DNA of 64,000 nucleotides from an uncultured Clostridia bacterium (GTDB lineage Bacteria; Bacillota; Clostridia; Christensenellales; Borkfalkiaceae): NCBI GenBank assembly GCA_944367045.1, contig CALVWI010000008.1, positions 1 to 64,000 on the forward strand, read 5' to 3'. The notes under the pieces are model-generated. The model saw only the letters and a program-made list of their open reading frames with translations. It ran no database searches and was not told where the DNA came from. Below are positions 1 through 7,702 of the stretch, piece after piece. Numbering within the stretch: the stretch's first letter is position 1; the number at the start of each line of letters is the position of its first letter. The position numbers and the translations under genes were made by a program.

Positions 1-1
1 G

Positions 2-76
2 CTCCTCATCCGTAAGATAGAAAAGTACGACGGAAGGATCGTCCGGGAGATCTTCCCCGTCGAACTGAGTAAATAA
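2..76 (+). CDS. C-terminal end of a probable LacI-family regulator (5' truncated by window)
   Basis: An open frame enters from the left edge and stops at TAA 74-76, encoding 24 residues that begin LLIRKIEKYDG and end FPVELSK. The pattern of a Leu-Leu-x-x-Ile helix, then a short charged turn, then a strand ending in PxEL is how many LacI/GalR-family effector domains finish. That family is commonly encoded beside carbohydrate ABC importers such as the one that follows 37 bp later. The fragment is too short to prove the family. It could be the tail of another sugar-responsive regulator. Confidence 0.45.
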   Translation, partial: LLIRKIEKYDGRIVREIFPVELSK

Positions 77-85
77 ATAAAAAAT

Positions 86-98
86 TGTGCACGGCACA
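86..98. promoter_or_regulatory. Small palindrome between regulator tail and importer gene
   Basis: TGTGC-ACG-GCACA is a perfect 5-bp inverted repeat with a 3-bp centre, in the 37-bp gap before the solute-binding protein gene. It could be a half-length operator for the upstream regulator or chance. No -35/-10 pair is visible in the gap, so the importer is probably cotranscribed with the upstream gene. Confidence 0.2.
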
Positions 99-113
99 GA
101 CAAGGAGGAAAAA

Positions 114-1898
114 ATGAGACTCAGCTGGAAGGCATTGGTGATGTCGGTCGCTCTTTTGTTTTCAATGGGAACGATGGCAGCGTGCGGAGGCGGGGCGTCG
201 GAAGGACAGACGACCATTCGCTTCTGGTATACTGCGACCATTTCCGAAAATAGGATCATAAATGAGATGATCGACGCCTATAACGAGGGGCAGGGCAAGG
301 AGGACGGCGTCTTTGTCGAGGGCGACAACCGCCAGAACATCGACCGCACCGCACTCTATTCCAACCCGCCGAGCGTTTTGATGATCTCCGATGAAGAATT
401 CAAAACTTGGGCGCTCGAGGGGCTGTTCACCGATCTTACAGACTACTATGAGAGCGATCCGGGAAGCTATTCCGAGGATGGCATCCCCGATGCGCTCACG
501 AACACCTTCCGCATCGACAAGGAAGTCGGTGCGAACGGCATCCGCATGGCGGGAGAGGGCGCAGACTTGCAGGCGCTTCCCTTCGGGGCGACCCCCATGG
601 TGTATTTTTACAGCCTTCCCGCATTTGAAGATCAGGGCATCAACATCATTTCCGTCGCCGAAGAAGAGCTGAACGGAACGGGCGAATATGCCGAAGTTCA
701 GCCGCACGGCTATGCGGAATACAAGGAGTCTCCGTTCGAGGGTGCCGTGTCCTCCACGAATATGGCGGGTGAGACGGTCTATAAAGTCTTCAACAACCGT
801 ATTCCCATGAACTGGGAGGAGTTCCGCTATCTTTCCAAGATGTTCACCAAGAGCTATAATGCGTCTTCGCCCACGACGACGGGTTCGGGTTCGCACTGGT
901 GGTTCTCCTACGGCTGGTCTGTCGGCGGAGACTGCATCGGATGGAATGAGGATCACTACGAATTCACCGTTGCGGACGAGGAACCTAACTGGCTTGTTCT
1001 CACCGACGGACTGACGCTCAACGGCAGGACGTATAACGCGGGTGAGATCGTCGATTATGCGGACCGCGACGCAGCTGCCGGCGTTGCAGATGAGGGCAGC
1101 GTTCACGCGCTTCCTTCGCAGTACGATGCACTCTATGAGTTTGTCCGTCTCTCCTCTCCCGTAGGCGGCAGAAACGGACAGGGCGAAGACGGTTACGGCG
1201 TCGGGGTCTTCTCGGGTGACAACAGCGCGAGCAGTCTTTCGACCCAACAGGTCGCTCTCCTTGCAAGTTCGGATGCAGTCACCAGTCTGGAAACTTCCTA
1301 CAACGGAAAATACGATATCGCTCCCGCACAGCAGTGGAGAGAGTACGTCGGCGGCAGCACCTATCAGATGAACGGCGAAGAGGGGTTTGCCAACGAGTAT
1401 CTCAAAGTCATCGGCGAAACGTACGACGGCGAGGTATATACGGGCGAGCTTGCCGTGGACGAAGAGACGGGCACGCCCTATGTCGGCCGTGCGACGGGCT
1501 TTGCGGGTATGACGGCGCTCGTCATTCCCGAGCGTTCGGATGCATCCTTGAAGGATGCCGCTTGGAAGTTTATCCGCTGGGCGGCGAGCGAAGAGGGGCA
1601 GGCCTATGTGCTGCAGACAGGTGACGTGCCCAATCAGACCTCTCTCGCGTTCTCGGATGATTTCTTAAACGTCGGCAGCGGCAAAAACTACTGGGCATTT
1701 GCCTTCCAGGCACAGAATGCCAACATCGGCGACTGGGCTTACTTTGAAAACGGCGAGTGGGTCAACGACTGGTCGGGCTCCTTCAATAACCAGCTGCGTG
1801 CGGGCTATATGACGATCGACGCCTTCATGGAAAAGGACGGCGCTGCGGCAACGAGTGCCATCGCCAAGGTCAACATCTACCTGAACGGGAGGTGGTGA
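114..1898 (+). CDS. Carbohydrate ABC transporter solute-binding lipoprotein (family 1)
   Basis: This 594-residue lipoprotein is the extracellular binding subunit of a sugar ABC importer. The start chosen is ATG 114, which follows AAGGAGG (102-108). An in-frame GTG at 87 has no ribosome site. A lipobox signal peptide (Ser-Met-Gly..Met-Ala-Ala-Cys, Cys about residue 27) anchors it to the membrane. After it comes the TIRFWYTAT strand typical of family 1 binding proteins, and near the C-terminus a segment with AAWKFIRWAASEEGQAY, the usual hinge helix of this family. At about 600 residues it is longer than the usual 430, which is common for Firmicute importers of larger oligosaccharides. Two permease genes follow with 1-bp gaps. 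No ATPase gene is present, so a shared MsmX/MsiK-type ATPase elsewhere is expected. Confidence 0.9.
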   Translation: MRLSWKALVMSVALLFSMGTMAACGGGASEGQTTIRFWYTATISENRIINEMIDAYNEGQGKEDGVFVEGDNRQNIDRTALYSNPPSVLMISDEEFKTWALEGLFTDLTDYYESDPGSYSEDGIPDALTNTFRIDKEVGANGIRMAGEGADLQALPFGATPMVYFYSLPAFEDQGINIISVAEEELNGTGEYAEVQPHGYAEYKESPFEGAVSSTNMAGETVYKVFNNRIPMNWEEFRYLSKMFTKSYNASSPTTTGSGSHWWFSYGWSVGGDCIGWNEDHYEFTVADEEPNWLVLTDGLTLNGRTYNAGEIVDYADRDAAAGVADEGSVHALPSQYDALYEFVRLSSPVGGRNGQGEDGYGVGVFSGDNSASSLSTQQVALLASSDAVTSLETSYNGKYDIAPAQQWREYVGGSTYQMNGEEGFANEYLKVIGETYDGEVYTGELAVDEETGTPYVGRATGFAGMTALVIPERSDASLKDAAWKFIRWAASEEGQAYVLQTGDVPNQTSLAFSDDFLNVGSGKNYWAFAFQAQNANIGDWAYFENGEWVNDWSGSFNNQLRAGYMTIDAFMEKDGAAATSAIAKVNIYLNGRW

Positions 1899-1899
1899 G

Positions 1900-2865
1900 A
1901 TGAAGGCTGCCGAAATAGCCTCTTTTGCGGAAGAGGAGCGTACGCGGAAGATACGGGAAAAGCTTCCGCACAAGAAGATCATAACCAGACAGAACGTCCT
2001 TTGCTGGGTCATCGTCGCTATTCCGCTCATCGGGTTTCTGGCGTTCAGCGGATTTACGTTGGTTTTCTCCCTCATGGCAATGTTCTGTGATATGGAGTAC
2101 AACCAGATCGATACGCTGACCTGGAATAACTTTGCGAATTTCTTTCAGATAGGGGAGAACATCTCTACGATCCTGCAATCGATCAAGGTGACGCTCATCC
2201 TCACGCTGGCACAGTTCACGTCGCTTCTCATCGCGATCATCATGGCGGCGTTTCTCAGCCAGGGGGTCAAGGGGACCCGGTTTTTCCAAACACTTTACTT
2301 CGTGCCATATATCTGTTCGGCGGTCGCTGTATCCATCATGTGGACGGTCATCTTCGGCTGGAACGGAGCGCTGAATGCGCTGCTGGGGCTCGATAAGGAA
2401 TGGCTGAATAACCTGGAAAGTCCTTCCTCTCTGACCTGGGCGATCTTCATCTCCATCATCTGGCAGGCGCCGGGGTACGGCATTGTCATGTATTGTTCGG
2501 CGTTCAAGTCCATCAACCCTTCCCTGTATGAGGCGGCAGACCTCGATGGGGCAAACGCCTTCCAGAAGTTTTGGTATATCACGCTGCCCGGCATCTCGGC
2601 GATCACGTTCTTCCTGATGCTGGCGGGCATCACGGCGGGCCTTACGACGTTCGACGCCTGCAGGGTGATGGCACCGGTGAGCTGGGACGGCTATGCGGGA
2701 CCGGACAACGCAGGGCTTTCGCTGATGTATTACATCTATATCGAGGGCGTGCAATTCGGGAATATGGGGTATGCTTCCATTCTGTCGTGGCTTCTGTTCC
2801 TCGTCATGATGATCCCTTCGGTGTATCTCATCCGCAAGAGAGTGCTCTCCTGGGAGGATATGTGA
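1900..2865 (+). CDS. Sugar ABC transporter permease (MalF/UgpA type)
   Basis: This is a 321-residue inner-membrane permease of the binding-protein-dependent sugar importer. A charged cytoplasmic head of about 30 residues precedes about six hydrophobic segments. The EAA loop that contacts the ATPase is visible near residue 211 (YEAADLDGANAFQKFWYITLP). It starts 1 bp after the binding-protein stop, with GGGAGGTG as ribosome site, so the two are translationally coupled. Its pairing with the next gene gives the usual heterodimeric channel. The family assignment is firm. The substrate can only be inferred from the downstream glycosidases. Confidence 0.92.
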   Translation: MKAAEIASFAEEERTRKIREKLPHKKIITRQNVLCWVIVAIPLIGFLAFSGFTLVFSLMAMFCDMEYNQIDTLTWNNFANFFQIGENISTILQSIKVTLILTLAQFTSLLIAIIMAAFLSQGVKGTRFFQTLYFVPYICSAVAVSIMWTVIFGWNGALNALLGLDKEWLNNLESPSSLTWAIFISIIWQAPGYGIVMYCSAFKSINPSLYEAADLDGANAFQKFWYITLPGISAITFFLMLAGITAGLTTFDACRVMAPVSWDGYAGPDNAGLSLMYYIYIEGVQFGNMGYASILSWLLFLVMMIPSVYLIRKRVLSWEDM

Positions 2866-2866
2866 T

Positions 2867-3781
2867 ATGCAAAATACTGCCGTAAAGACGCTGCAAAGAA
2901 GAAAAGAACATCACATCCCTGTGCGTAAGATCGTCACATATCTGGTGATGACGCTCTATCTGCTCATCCTGATGGCGCCCTTTCTCATCGTCATCCTCAC
3001 TTCGTTTACGAGTGACTATGAACTCGGCGCCTACGAATTTCATCTCTTTCCTTATGAGTGGACTTGGGAAGGGTATGAACTCATCTTTACGCTCGATCCG
3101 AATGCGGTGAACGGTGTGCCTTCTCTGCTCATCGGCTTCTTCAATACGATGTGGCAGACGCTCATCCCTACGGTTGGCGGACTCTTTGTGTCCACCCTCG
3201 TCGCATTCGTCTACTCAAAGTTCCGCTTCCCCGGCGGGCGAACGCTCTTTCTGATCACGGTGCTGACCTCGATGCTCCCTCTGGGCGCATTCGGGTTTGT
3301 CGGGTATCTGTTCTATATGAATATCGGCTGGGTCGGAGGCTCGCGCGGACTTCTGCCGCTCATCATTCCGGGCCTGTTCGGCAGCGCCGGCACGATCTTC
3401 TTTCTCCGTACTTATTTTGACAGTGCGCTGTCCAACGAGATCGTGGAGGCCGCAAAACTTGACGGCGCGGGAACGGTGCGACTGTTCTGGTCGATCGCGC
3501 TTCCGCTCGCAAAACCTGCCTTTTTGGCGCAGTTTCTGTTTGCCTTTGTCGGGTCGTACAACAGCTATTCCGCTCAGCTCATGTATCTGTATGACGAGAA
3601 ATCACTTTGGAATCTGCAGCTTGCGCTCTCTGAACTGACCGGGATGCTGAATGAAGGGAACGGCTACAACAATGCGCGCTGCGCGGCCGCTCTGATTGCA
3701 CTGCTGCCCCTTGTCGTCCTGTATATCAGTATGCAAAAGTACTTTATCGAGGGCATCAATATCGGCGGCGGAAAGGAATGA
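2867..3781 (+). CDS. Sugar ABC transporter permease (MalG/UgpE type)
   Basis: This is the second channel subunit, 304 residues with about six membrane segments. The EAA motif lies near residue 191 (IVEAAKLDGAGTVRLFWSIALP). It starts 1 bp after the previous permease stop, with the ribosome site inside that gene's last codons (GGGAGGAT). The order binding protein, MalF-like, MalG-like is the standard CUT1 arrangement. A GH43 lipoprotein follows after 25 bp, which ties the importer to plant- or host-glycan breakdown. Confidence 0.92.
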   Translation: MQNTAVKTLQRRKEHHIPVRKIVTYLVMTLYLLILMAPFLIVILTSFTSDYELGAYEFHLFPYEWTWEGYELIFTLDPNAVNGVPSLLIGFFNTMWQTLIPTVGGLFVSTLVAFVYSKFRFPGGRTLFLITVLTSMLPLGAFGFVGYLFYMNIGWVGGSRGLLPLIIPGLFGSAGTIFFLRTYFDSALSNEIVEAAKLDGAGTVRLFWSIALPLAKPAFLAQFLFAFVGSYNSYSAQLMYLYDEKSLWNLQLALSELTGMLNEGNGYNNARCAAALIALLPLVVLYISMQKYFIEGINIGGGKE

Positions 3782-3806
3782 CAAGGAAGAAATAAGGAGA
3801 ACCTAC

Positions 3807-5717
3807 ATGAAAAAAATCAAGATCGCAGCGGTCATTCTTTCGGCGCTGCCCTGCATATCGCTGCTCGCAGCCTGCGGAGAGCCGACCGAGACCATCTACC
3901 AGCCCGCAACGGAACTCTCGTTTTACGACGGGACGTATGTCGAGGAGCTGGATGATCCGAATAAACCCTATTACAACGATGAGCTTTGGCGGCGCGCCAG
4001 TAATTCCATCAGCGGTGCGGATCCGCTTGTGCTCGATGACACGGCACGCTCCGGCTACTACTACGCCTATGTGACGGGGCTCAACTATTACTATTCCGAC
4101 GACCTCGTGACCTGGTCGAGCGGCGGCAGCTTTGTGTCGCTCCCGTCCGAGCTTTCAGGGGCGAATGCAACGTGGGCGCCCGAGGTCATCTATGACGCGG
4201 AAGCGGAGAAGTACTATGCTTACTTCTCGCTCACGCCGCAGCCCGACACCGACATGGAGGGCGTGACGTCGCCTGCCTATCTTGCAGTCGTCGCCGTATC
4301 TGATGCGGCGCAGGGGCCCTTTGAAGTCGTCGACTTCACCAACGAAGCGCAGGTGGAGAATGCGCTCGGCGAAGGATATGAGGACTACGTCCGTACCACT
4401 TCGGAGGACTATCCTCAGTACTACGCGAAATACGCGCTCTTCGACCAAGCGGCATATCTTGAAGAGTTCGAAAAGAGGGGGATCCCCGATACCGATCCCA
4501 TCATCACCGTCTCCAACACGGGCGTCGACGGGGGATATGTCGCGACCATTGACTTAAGCCCCTTCATCGATCCCGATACGGGAGAAAAATATCTCTATTG
4601 GAGCCAGACGCCGGGCGCCATCGCGGGCGTGAAGATGATCAACTGGCTTACGCCCGATTGGTCGACCTACGAGACGCTGACCGCTTGCCGTTACTACACC
4701 ATCGAGGACTATCAGAAGGCGATGAACGGCGAGGAAGTCGAGACTGTTTACTACGAGGAGATGGCGTCCTACTGCAACGAGGGCCCGTTCATGTATAAGC
4801 ATAACGGCCTCTATTACCTTACCTTCTCCATCGGTTCCTACACCGAGGCTTCCTACGGCGTCATGCAGGCCGTGAGCGACAGCCCGCTCGGGCCCTTCAG
4901 GAAACTTACCGATGAAGAGAACGGGATGCTCCTGAGCAATGACGTGGGGGAGAACCACGCGGTGGGCGGCCCCGGTCACCACTCCTTCTTTACGGTCAAC
5001 GTGGACGGCGAGCAAAAGCTCATGATCGCATACCATGCGCACACCAATCTCGTGACGTATTCCGATCGTGCACTTCGGTTTGACGAGGTGAAATGGGTCA
5101 CGATCGAGGATGAGAACGGCAACGAACTTGACGTCATGCACGTTAACGGACCTACGGTCACAACGCAGCCAACCTTCGGTGTCGGGCAGGAATACGGCGA
5201 TATTTCCGATGCAATGGAGAGCGCAGCGCTCATCCGCGGCGAGTTCGCCGAGGGCAGCTCGGCAGATCCGCTCATCGACGGTCTGTTCTCCTGTTTCGTG
5301 CAGTCCAACCAGGCATTCGAGGACAAATATGTGCAGGAGACCAAAGTCGTTTCTTCCTCCACGTTCGAGATCGCATTGGAGTCGCCCCGCGAAGTGTGCG
5401 GCATCATGTTTTACAATTCCAAGAGGGATGAGACAACGTTTGAAAAGATCACGAACATCGCCTTCATCTGCGAGGAGAACGGACAGGACAAGGTGTATCT
5501 CATTCCCGAACTTGCGTTTGATTTTGACTGCAACCACATCTACGATGCACTCAATGACCGCTATTATCTCATCTACGGCGGCGGATGCTATGCGGAATTT
5601 GCACCCCTTGCAAACGTCAAGGCGATCCGCTTTACGGTAGAAGTGCCCGAGGGCAAGGAGAGCGTCGGCATTGCCGAGATCGCACTGGTCGGCAAGTTTG
5701 CAGACGCACAGGCATAA
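3807..5717 (+). CDS. Glycoside hydrolase family 43 lipoprotein (arabinosidase/xylosidase-type)
   Basis: The protein has 636 residues. Start ATG 3807 follows AAGGAG, and a lipobox signal peptide ends LLAAC (Cys about 20), so the enzyme is displayed on the cell surface. The five-bladed beta-propeller of GH43 is recognisable: the general-base Asp lies in SGADPLV (D72), the WAPEV blade at about residue 115, and the acid Glu in NEGPFMYKHNG (E325), followed by the VGGPGHHSF blade. About 170 residues after the propeller look like a beta-sandwich (a segment with CGIMFYNSKRDE), possibly a carbohydrate-binding module. GH43 members release arabinofuranose, xylose or galactose. The exact specificity cannot be read from sequence. 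It lies 25 bp after the permease in the same operon. Confidence 0.85.
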   Translation: MKKIKIAAVILSALPCISLLAACGEPTETIYQPATELSFYDGTYVEELDDPNKPYYNDELWRRASNSISGADPLVLDDTARSGYYYAYVTGLNYYYSDDLVTWSSGGSFVSLPSELSGANATWAPEVIYDAEAEKYYAYFSLTPQPDTDMEGVTSPAYLAVVAVSDAAQGPFEVVDFTNEAQVENALGEGYEDYVRTTSEDYPQYYAKYALFDQAAYLEEFEKRGIPDTDPIITVSNTGVDGGYVATIDLSPFIDPDTGEKYLYWSQTPGAIAGVKMINWLTPDWSTYETLTACRYYTIEDYQKAMNGEEVETVYYEEMASYCNEGPFMYKHNGLYYLTFSIGSYTEASYGVMQAVSDSPLGPFRKLTDEENGMLLSNDVGENHAVGGPGHHSFFTVNVDGEQKLMIAYHAHTNLVTYSDRALRFDEVKWVTIEDENGNELDVMHVNGPTVTTQPTFGVGQEYGDISDAMESAALIRGEFAEGSSADPLIDGLFSCFVQSNQAFEDKYVQETKVVSSSTFEIALESPREVCGIMFYNSKRDETTFEKITNIAFICEENGQDKVYLIPELAFDFDCNHIYDALNDRYYLIYGGGCYAEFAPLANVKAIRFTVEVPEGKESVGIAEIALVGKFADAQA

Positions 5718-5729
5718 GGAGGAATGGCC

Positions 5730-6878
5730 ATGAAAAAAAGGATGAAAGTTTTGGCAGCGATGAGTGCGGCTGTTGTCGCGCTCTCTGCGGTCGCTGCAGG
5801 ATGTTCACAGGGTAATTTTGTCAATGGCCCCGAGTACAGCTATCGCGTGACCGGAAAGACGGAGGAGTACGTCATCAACACGACGGGTTCGACGGTTCAG
5901 GTCGACTCGGGCATCACGGTCGACGGTGTGTTCGATGAGGCGCTCTATGAGGGCAGAAACTGGCTTCAGCTCAACAAGATCGTGCCCGGCGGCGAGACGG
6001 GTTCGCTCGAGATGACGACGTATTTTTCGGATACGGGCATCCTCGTTGCAGCGCATATCGTTGACTCGAGACCCGCCGTTTACAGTTCGTCCGTGGAAAC
6101 GGGCAACCAGACGTGCTTCAGCGGGTATTTTGCCTTTGAGGACGCGACAACGGTGGGAAATGACGTCTATGAGATCGAGTGCACGGCAGGGAATCGGTTC
6201 AAAATTTCCGAATTTGTCAATGGCAGTCTGCGCGTTTTGAACATCCCGGAAGACCAAATGCCCGTTCATGCGGTGCGCCGCATCGGAGATATCACAAAGG
6301 GCGAGTGCTACGAGTACTACGTGGAATACTTTATGCCGTACTCCCTGTATGGAAAGTCCGCCCGCCCCGTCAACGTGTATTTCAATCCCACGATGATCTC
6401 CGCAACGCTGGATGACTACGGCAATGCGATCGCCGATCTGCGTACCTGGTACAATTTCGGCGGAGAGCAGAGCTCGCTCAACGGCTGGGGAAAACCCAAC
6501 TCGGGATATGTGTTCGACCGCAACGGCTTTATCTGCAACGATCTTATCATTGAAGAGGCAGAGGGCGGCACCGTCACCGAGGAATGGGGTTACGACTGGA
6601 CCATAGACGGCGACGTCGTCAATCTCAACATTCAGGCCGACGAGGGCTATGTGCTCGAGCACCTGTATTTCAACGGCGAGGACGTGGTGAGCAGCGTCAT
6701 GGGCAACGTCTATTCCTTTACCGCCTACGGCGATGCGACCGTCGTGCCCACATTCGTTCCTCAATCGTCGGCCATCCAGGTGGAGAACTCCGTCGAGGCA
6801 TGGGTCGGGTACCCGCCCTCAGAGTTTGTCGTAAAGCTCAACAACGGCGAGAGCGACTTCACGCTTGAATATGACTAG
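5730..6878 (+). CDS. N-terminal part of a lipoprotein interrupted by in-frame TAG (CBM9/DOMON-like plus Ig-like domains)
   Basis: Start ATG 5730 has AGGAGG 7 bp upstream. The ATG at 5724 is too close to that site. The lipobox is AVAAGC (Cys about 26). Residues about 55-240 resemble a CBM9/DOMON-type sandwich (GITVDGVFDEALYEG opening). A small beta domain with a DEGYVLEHLYFNGEDV signature follows, then the first strands of a bacterial Ig-like (Big) domain. TAG 6876-6878 cuts this domain. The same frame continues without another stop to 7622 and completes the Ig-like fold and an SGNH esterase. It is therefore best read as one 630-codon gene with a nonsense codon. If the stop is real, the product is a surface-bound glycan-binding protein without its enzyme. 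Sequencing error is the main alternative. Confidence 0.75.
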   Translation: MKKRMKVLAAMSAAVVALSAVAAGCSQGNFVNGPEYSYRVTGKTEEYVINTTGSTVQVDSGITVDGVFDEALYEGRNWLQLNKIVPGGETGSLEMTTYFSDTGILVAAHIVDSRPAVYSSSVETGNQTCFSGYFAFEDATTVGNDVYEIECTAGNRFKISEFVNGSLRVLNIPEDQMPVHAVRRIGDITKGECYEYYVEYFMPYSLYGKSARPVNVYFNPTMISATLDDYGNAIADLRTWYNFGGEQSSLNGWGKPNSGYVFDRNGFICNDLIIEEAEGGTVTEEWGYDWTIDGDVVNLNIQADEGYVLEHLYFNGEDVVSSVMGNVYSFTAYGDATVVPTFVPQSSAIQVENSVEAWVGYPPSEFVVKLNNGESDFTLEYD

Positions 6879-6947
6879 ACCAAGCTCGAGATCGACAAGG
6901 AGAACAGGACGGTCCGCGCACTTGCGGAGGGCAGGTTCGAAGTCAAG

Positions 6948-7622
6948 GTGACGAGCGGAGAGGATACCGCAAGCTTTTATGTCAACGCCTCCGTCGTCGA
7001 TACGAGCGGAACGCAATGGAATTACAGCGGCTTCACTTCTTCCGCAACGGACAGAGCCAATCAGTACGCTGCAAACGGAACGGACGGAAAGACGACGGTA
7101 TTCATCGGCGATTCCTTCTTCGACGCCGCATCGTGGAGCTGGAATAATTTCTACACCGATTACGCAGGTAAAGATGCGCTTGCGCTCGGCATCAGCAGTT
7201 CGACCTCTTTCGATTGGGAAAACTTCTATCTCCACAATCACGCCGTTCTCGACATGGCACCTAAGAACCTTGTCGTCAACATCGGTACGAACAACTTCTA
7301 CGACGACCACCGCTCCATGCAGGAGACCGTCCGCGATATCGAGAGACTGTTCACCTGCCTGCACGCGGCGATGCCCGATACGCAGATCTACTACTTCTCC
7401 ATCGCCCTGCGCGCCGATACCACCTATTCGGCGTCGATCAGCGCAGCCAATGATGCCTTGCAGGAGTGGTGTGAAAACCGTGATTGGATCACCTTCATCG
7501 ACGTAGAGGACAAGGTGACGACAGGAGATCTTGCCGACGGCGTCCATCCGAATGCAAACGCTTACCGCGATATCTACATGAAGGAATTGGAAGCCGCGGG
7601 GTGCGTGATCGAAGATAAATGA
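6948..7622 (+). CDS. C-terminal part of the TAG-split lipoprotein: SGNH/GDSL esterase domain
   Basis: This is the continuation, in the same frame, of the preceding lipoprotein. The frame is actually open from 6879. GTG 6948 is the first start-like codon but has no ribosome site and lies inside the Ig-like domain, so separate translation is unlikely. After the Ig strands comes an SGNH hydrolase: block I FIGDSFFD (Ser about 462 of the uninterrupted product), block III NIGTNNFYDD, and block V DGVHPN (Asp about 603, His about 606). These are the residues of a Ser-His-Asp esterase, often deacetylating polysaccharides. Catalytic residues are intact, which argues that the stop is recent, read through, or an assembly error. 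Confidence 0.7.
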   Translation: MTSGEDTASFYVNASVVDTSGTQWNYSGFTSSATDRANQYAANGTDGKTTVFIGDSFFDAASWSWNNFYTDYAGKDALALGISSSTSFDWENFYLHNHAVLDMAPKNLVVNIGTNNFYDDHRSMQETVRDIERLFTCLHAAMPDTQIYYFSIALRADTTYSASISAANDALQEWCENRDWITFIDVEDKVTTGDLADGVHPNANAYRDIYMKELEAAGCVIEDK

Positions 7623-7649
7623 TGAAGTGCTCCTTTCACGAAACAAAAG

Positions 7650-7671
7650 TATAATTGAAGGCCTTAAGGCC
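7650..7671 (+). promoter_or_regulatory. Possible -10 element and palindrome before the repeat lipoprotein
   Basis: The 80-bp gap contains TATAAT (7650-7655) without a convincing -35 at 17 bp, followed by the perfect palindrome GGCCTTAAGGCC (7660-7671). It may give internal transcription of the two repeat lipoproteins. This is weak evidence. Confidence 0.25.
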
Positions 7672-7702
7672 CTGAAGGGTCACAAATATAAGGAGGAAAA
7701 CG

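Noticed and set aside
162-1247. Long open frame antisense to the solute-binding protein gene (also 8831-10804, 16381-17997, 35966-37360, 62600-63940 on the minus strand)
   Set aside because: They lie fully under well-supported plus-strand genes, have no ribosome sites or family motifs, and their compositions (Arg, His, Val-rich) are those expected from reading GC-rich codons backwards.
6876-6878. TAG as a reassigned sense codon
   Set aside because: TAG is also used as a normal stop (rhamnosidase gene, 20552-20554), and most genes end in TAA or TGA as usual. No suppressor tRNA is in the window. One isolated case does not support an alternative code.
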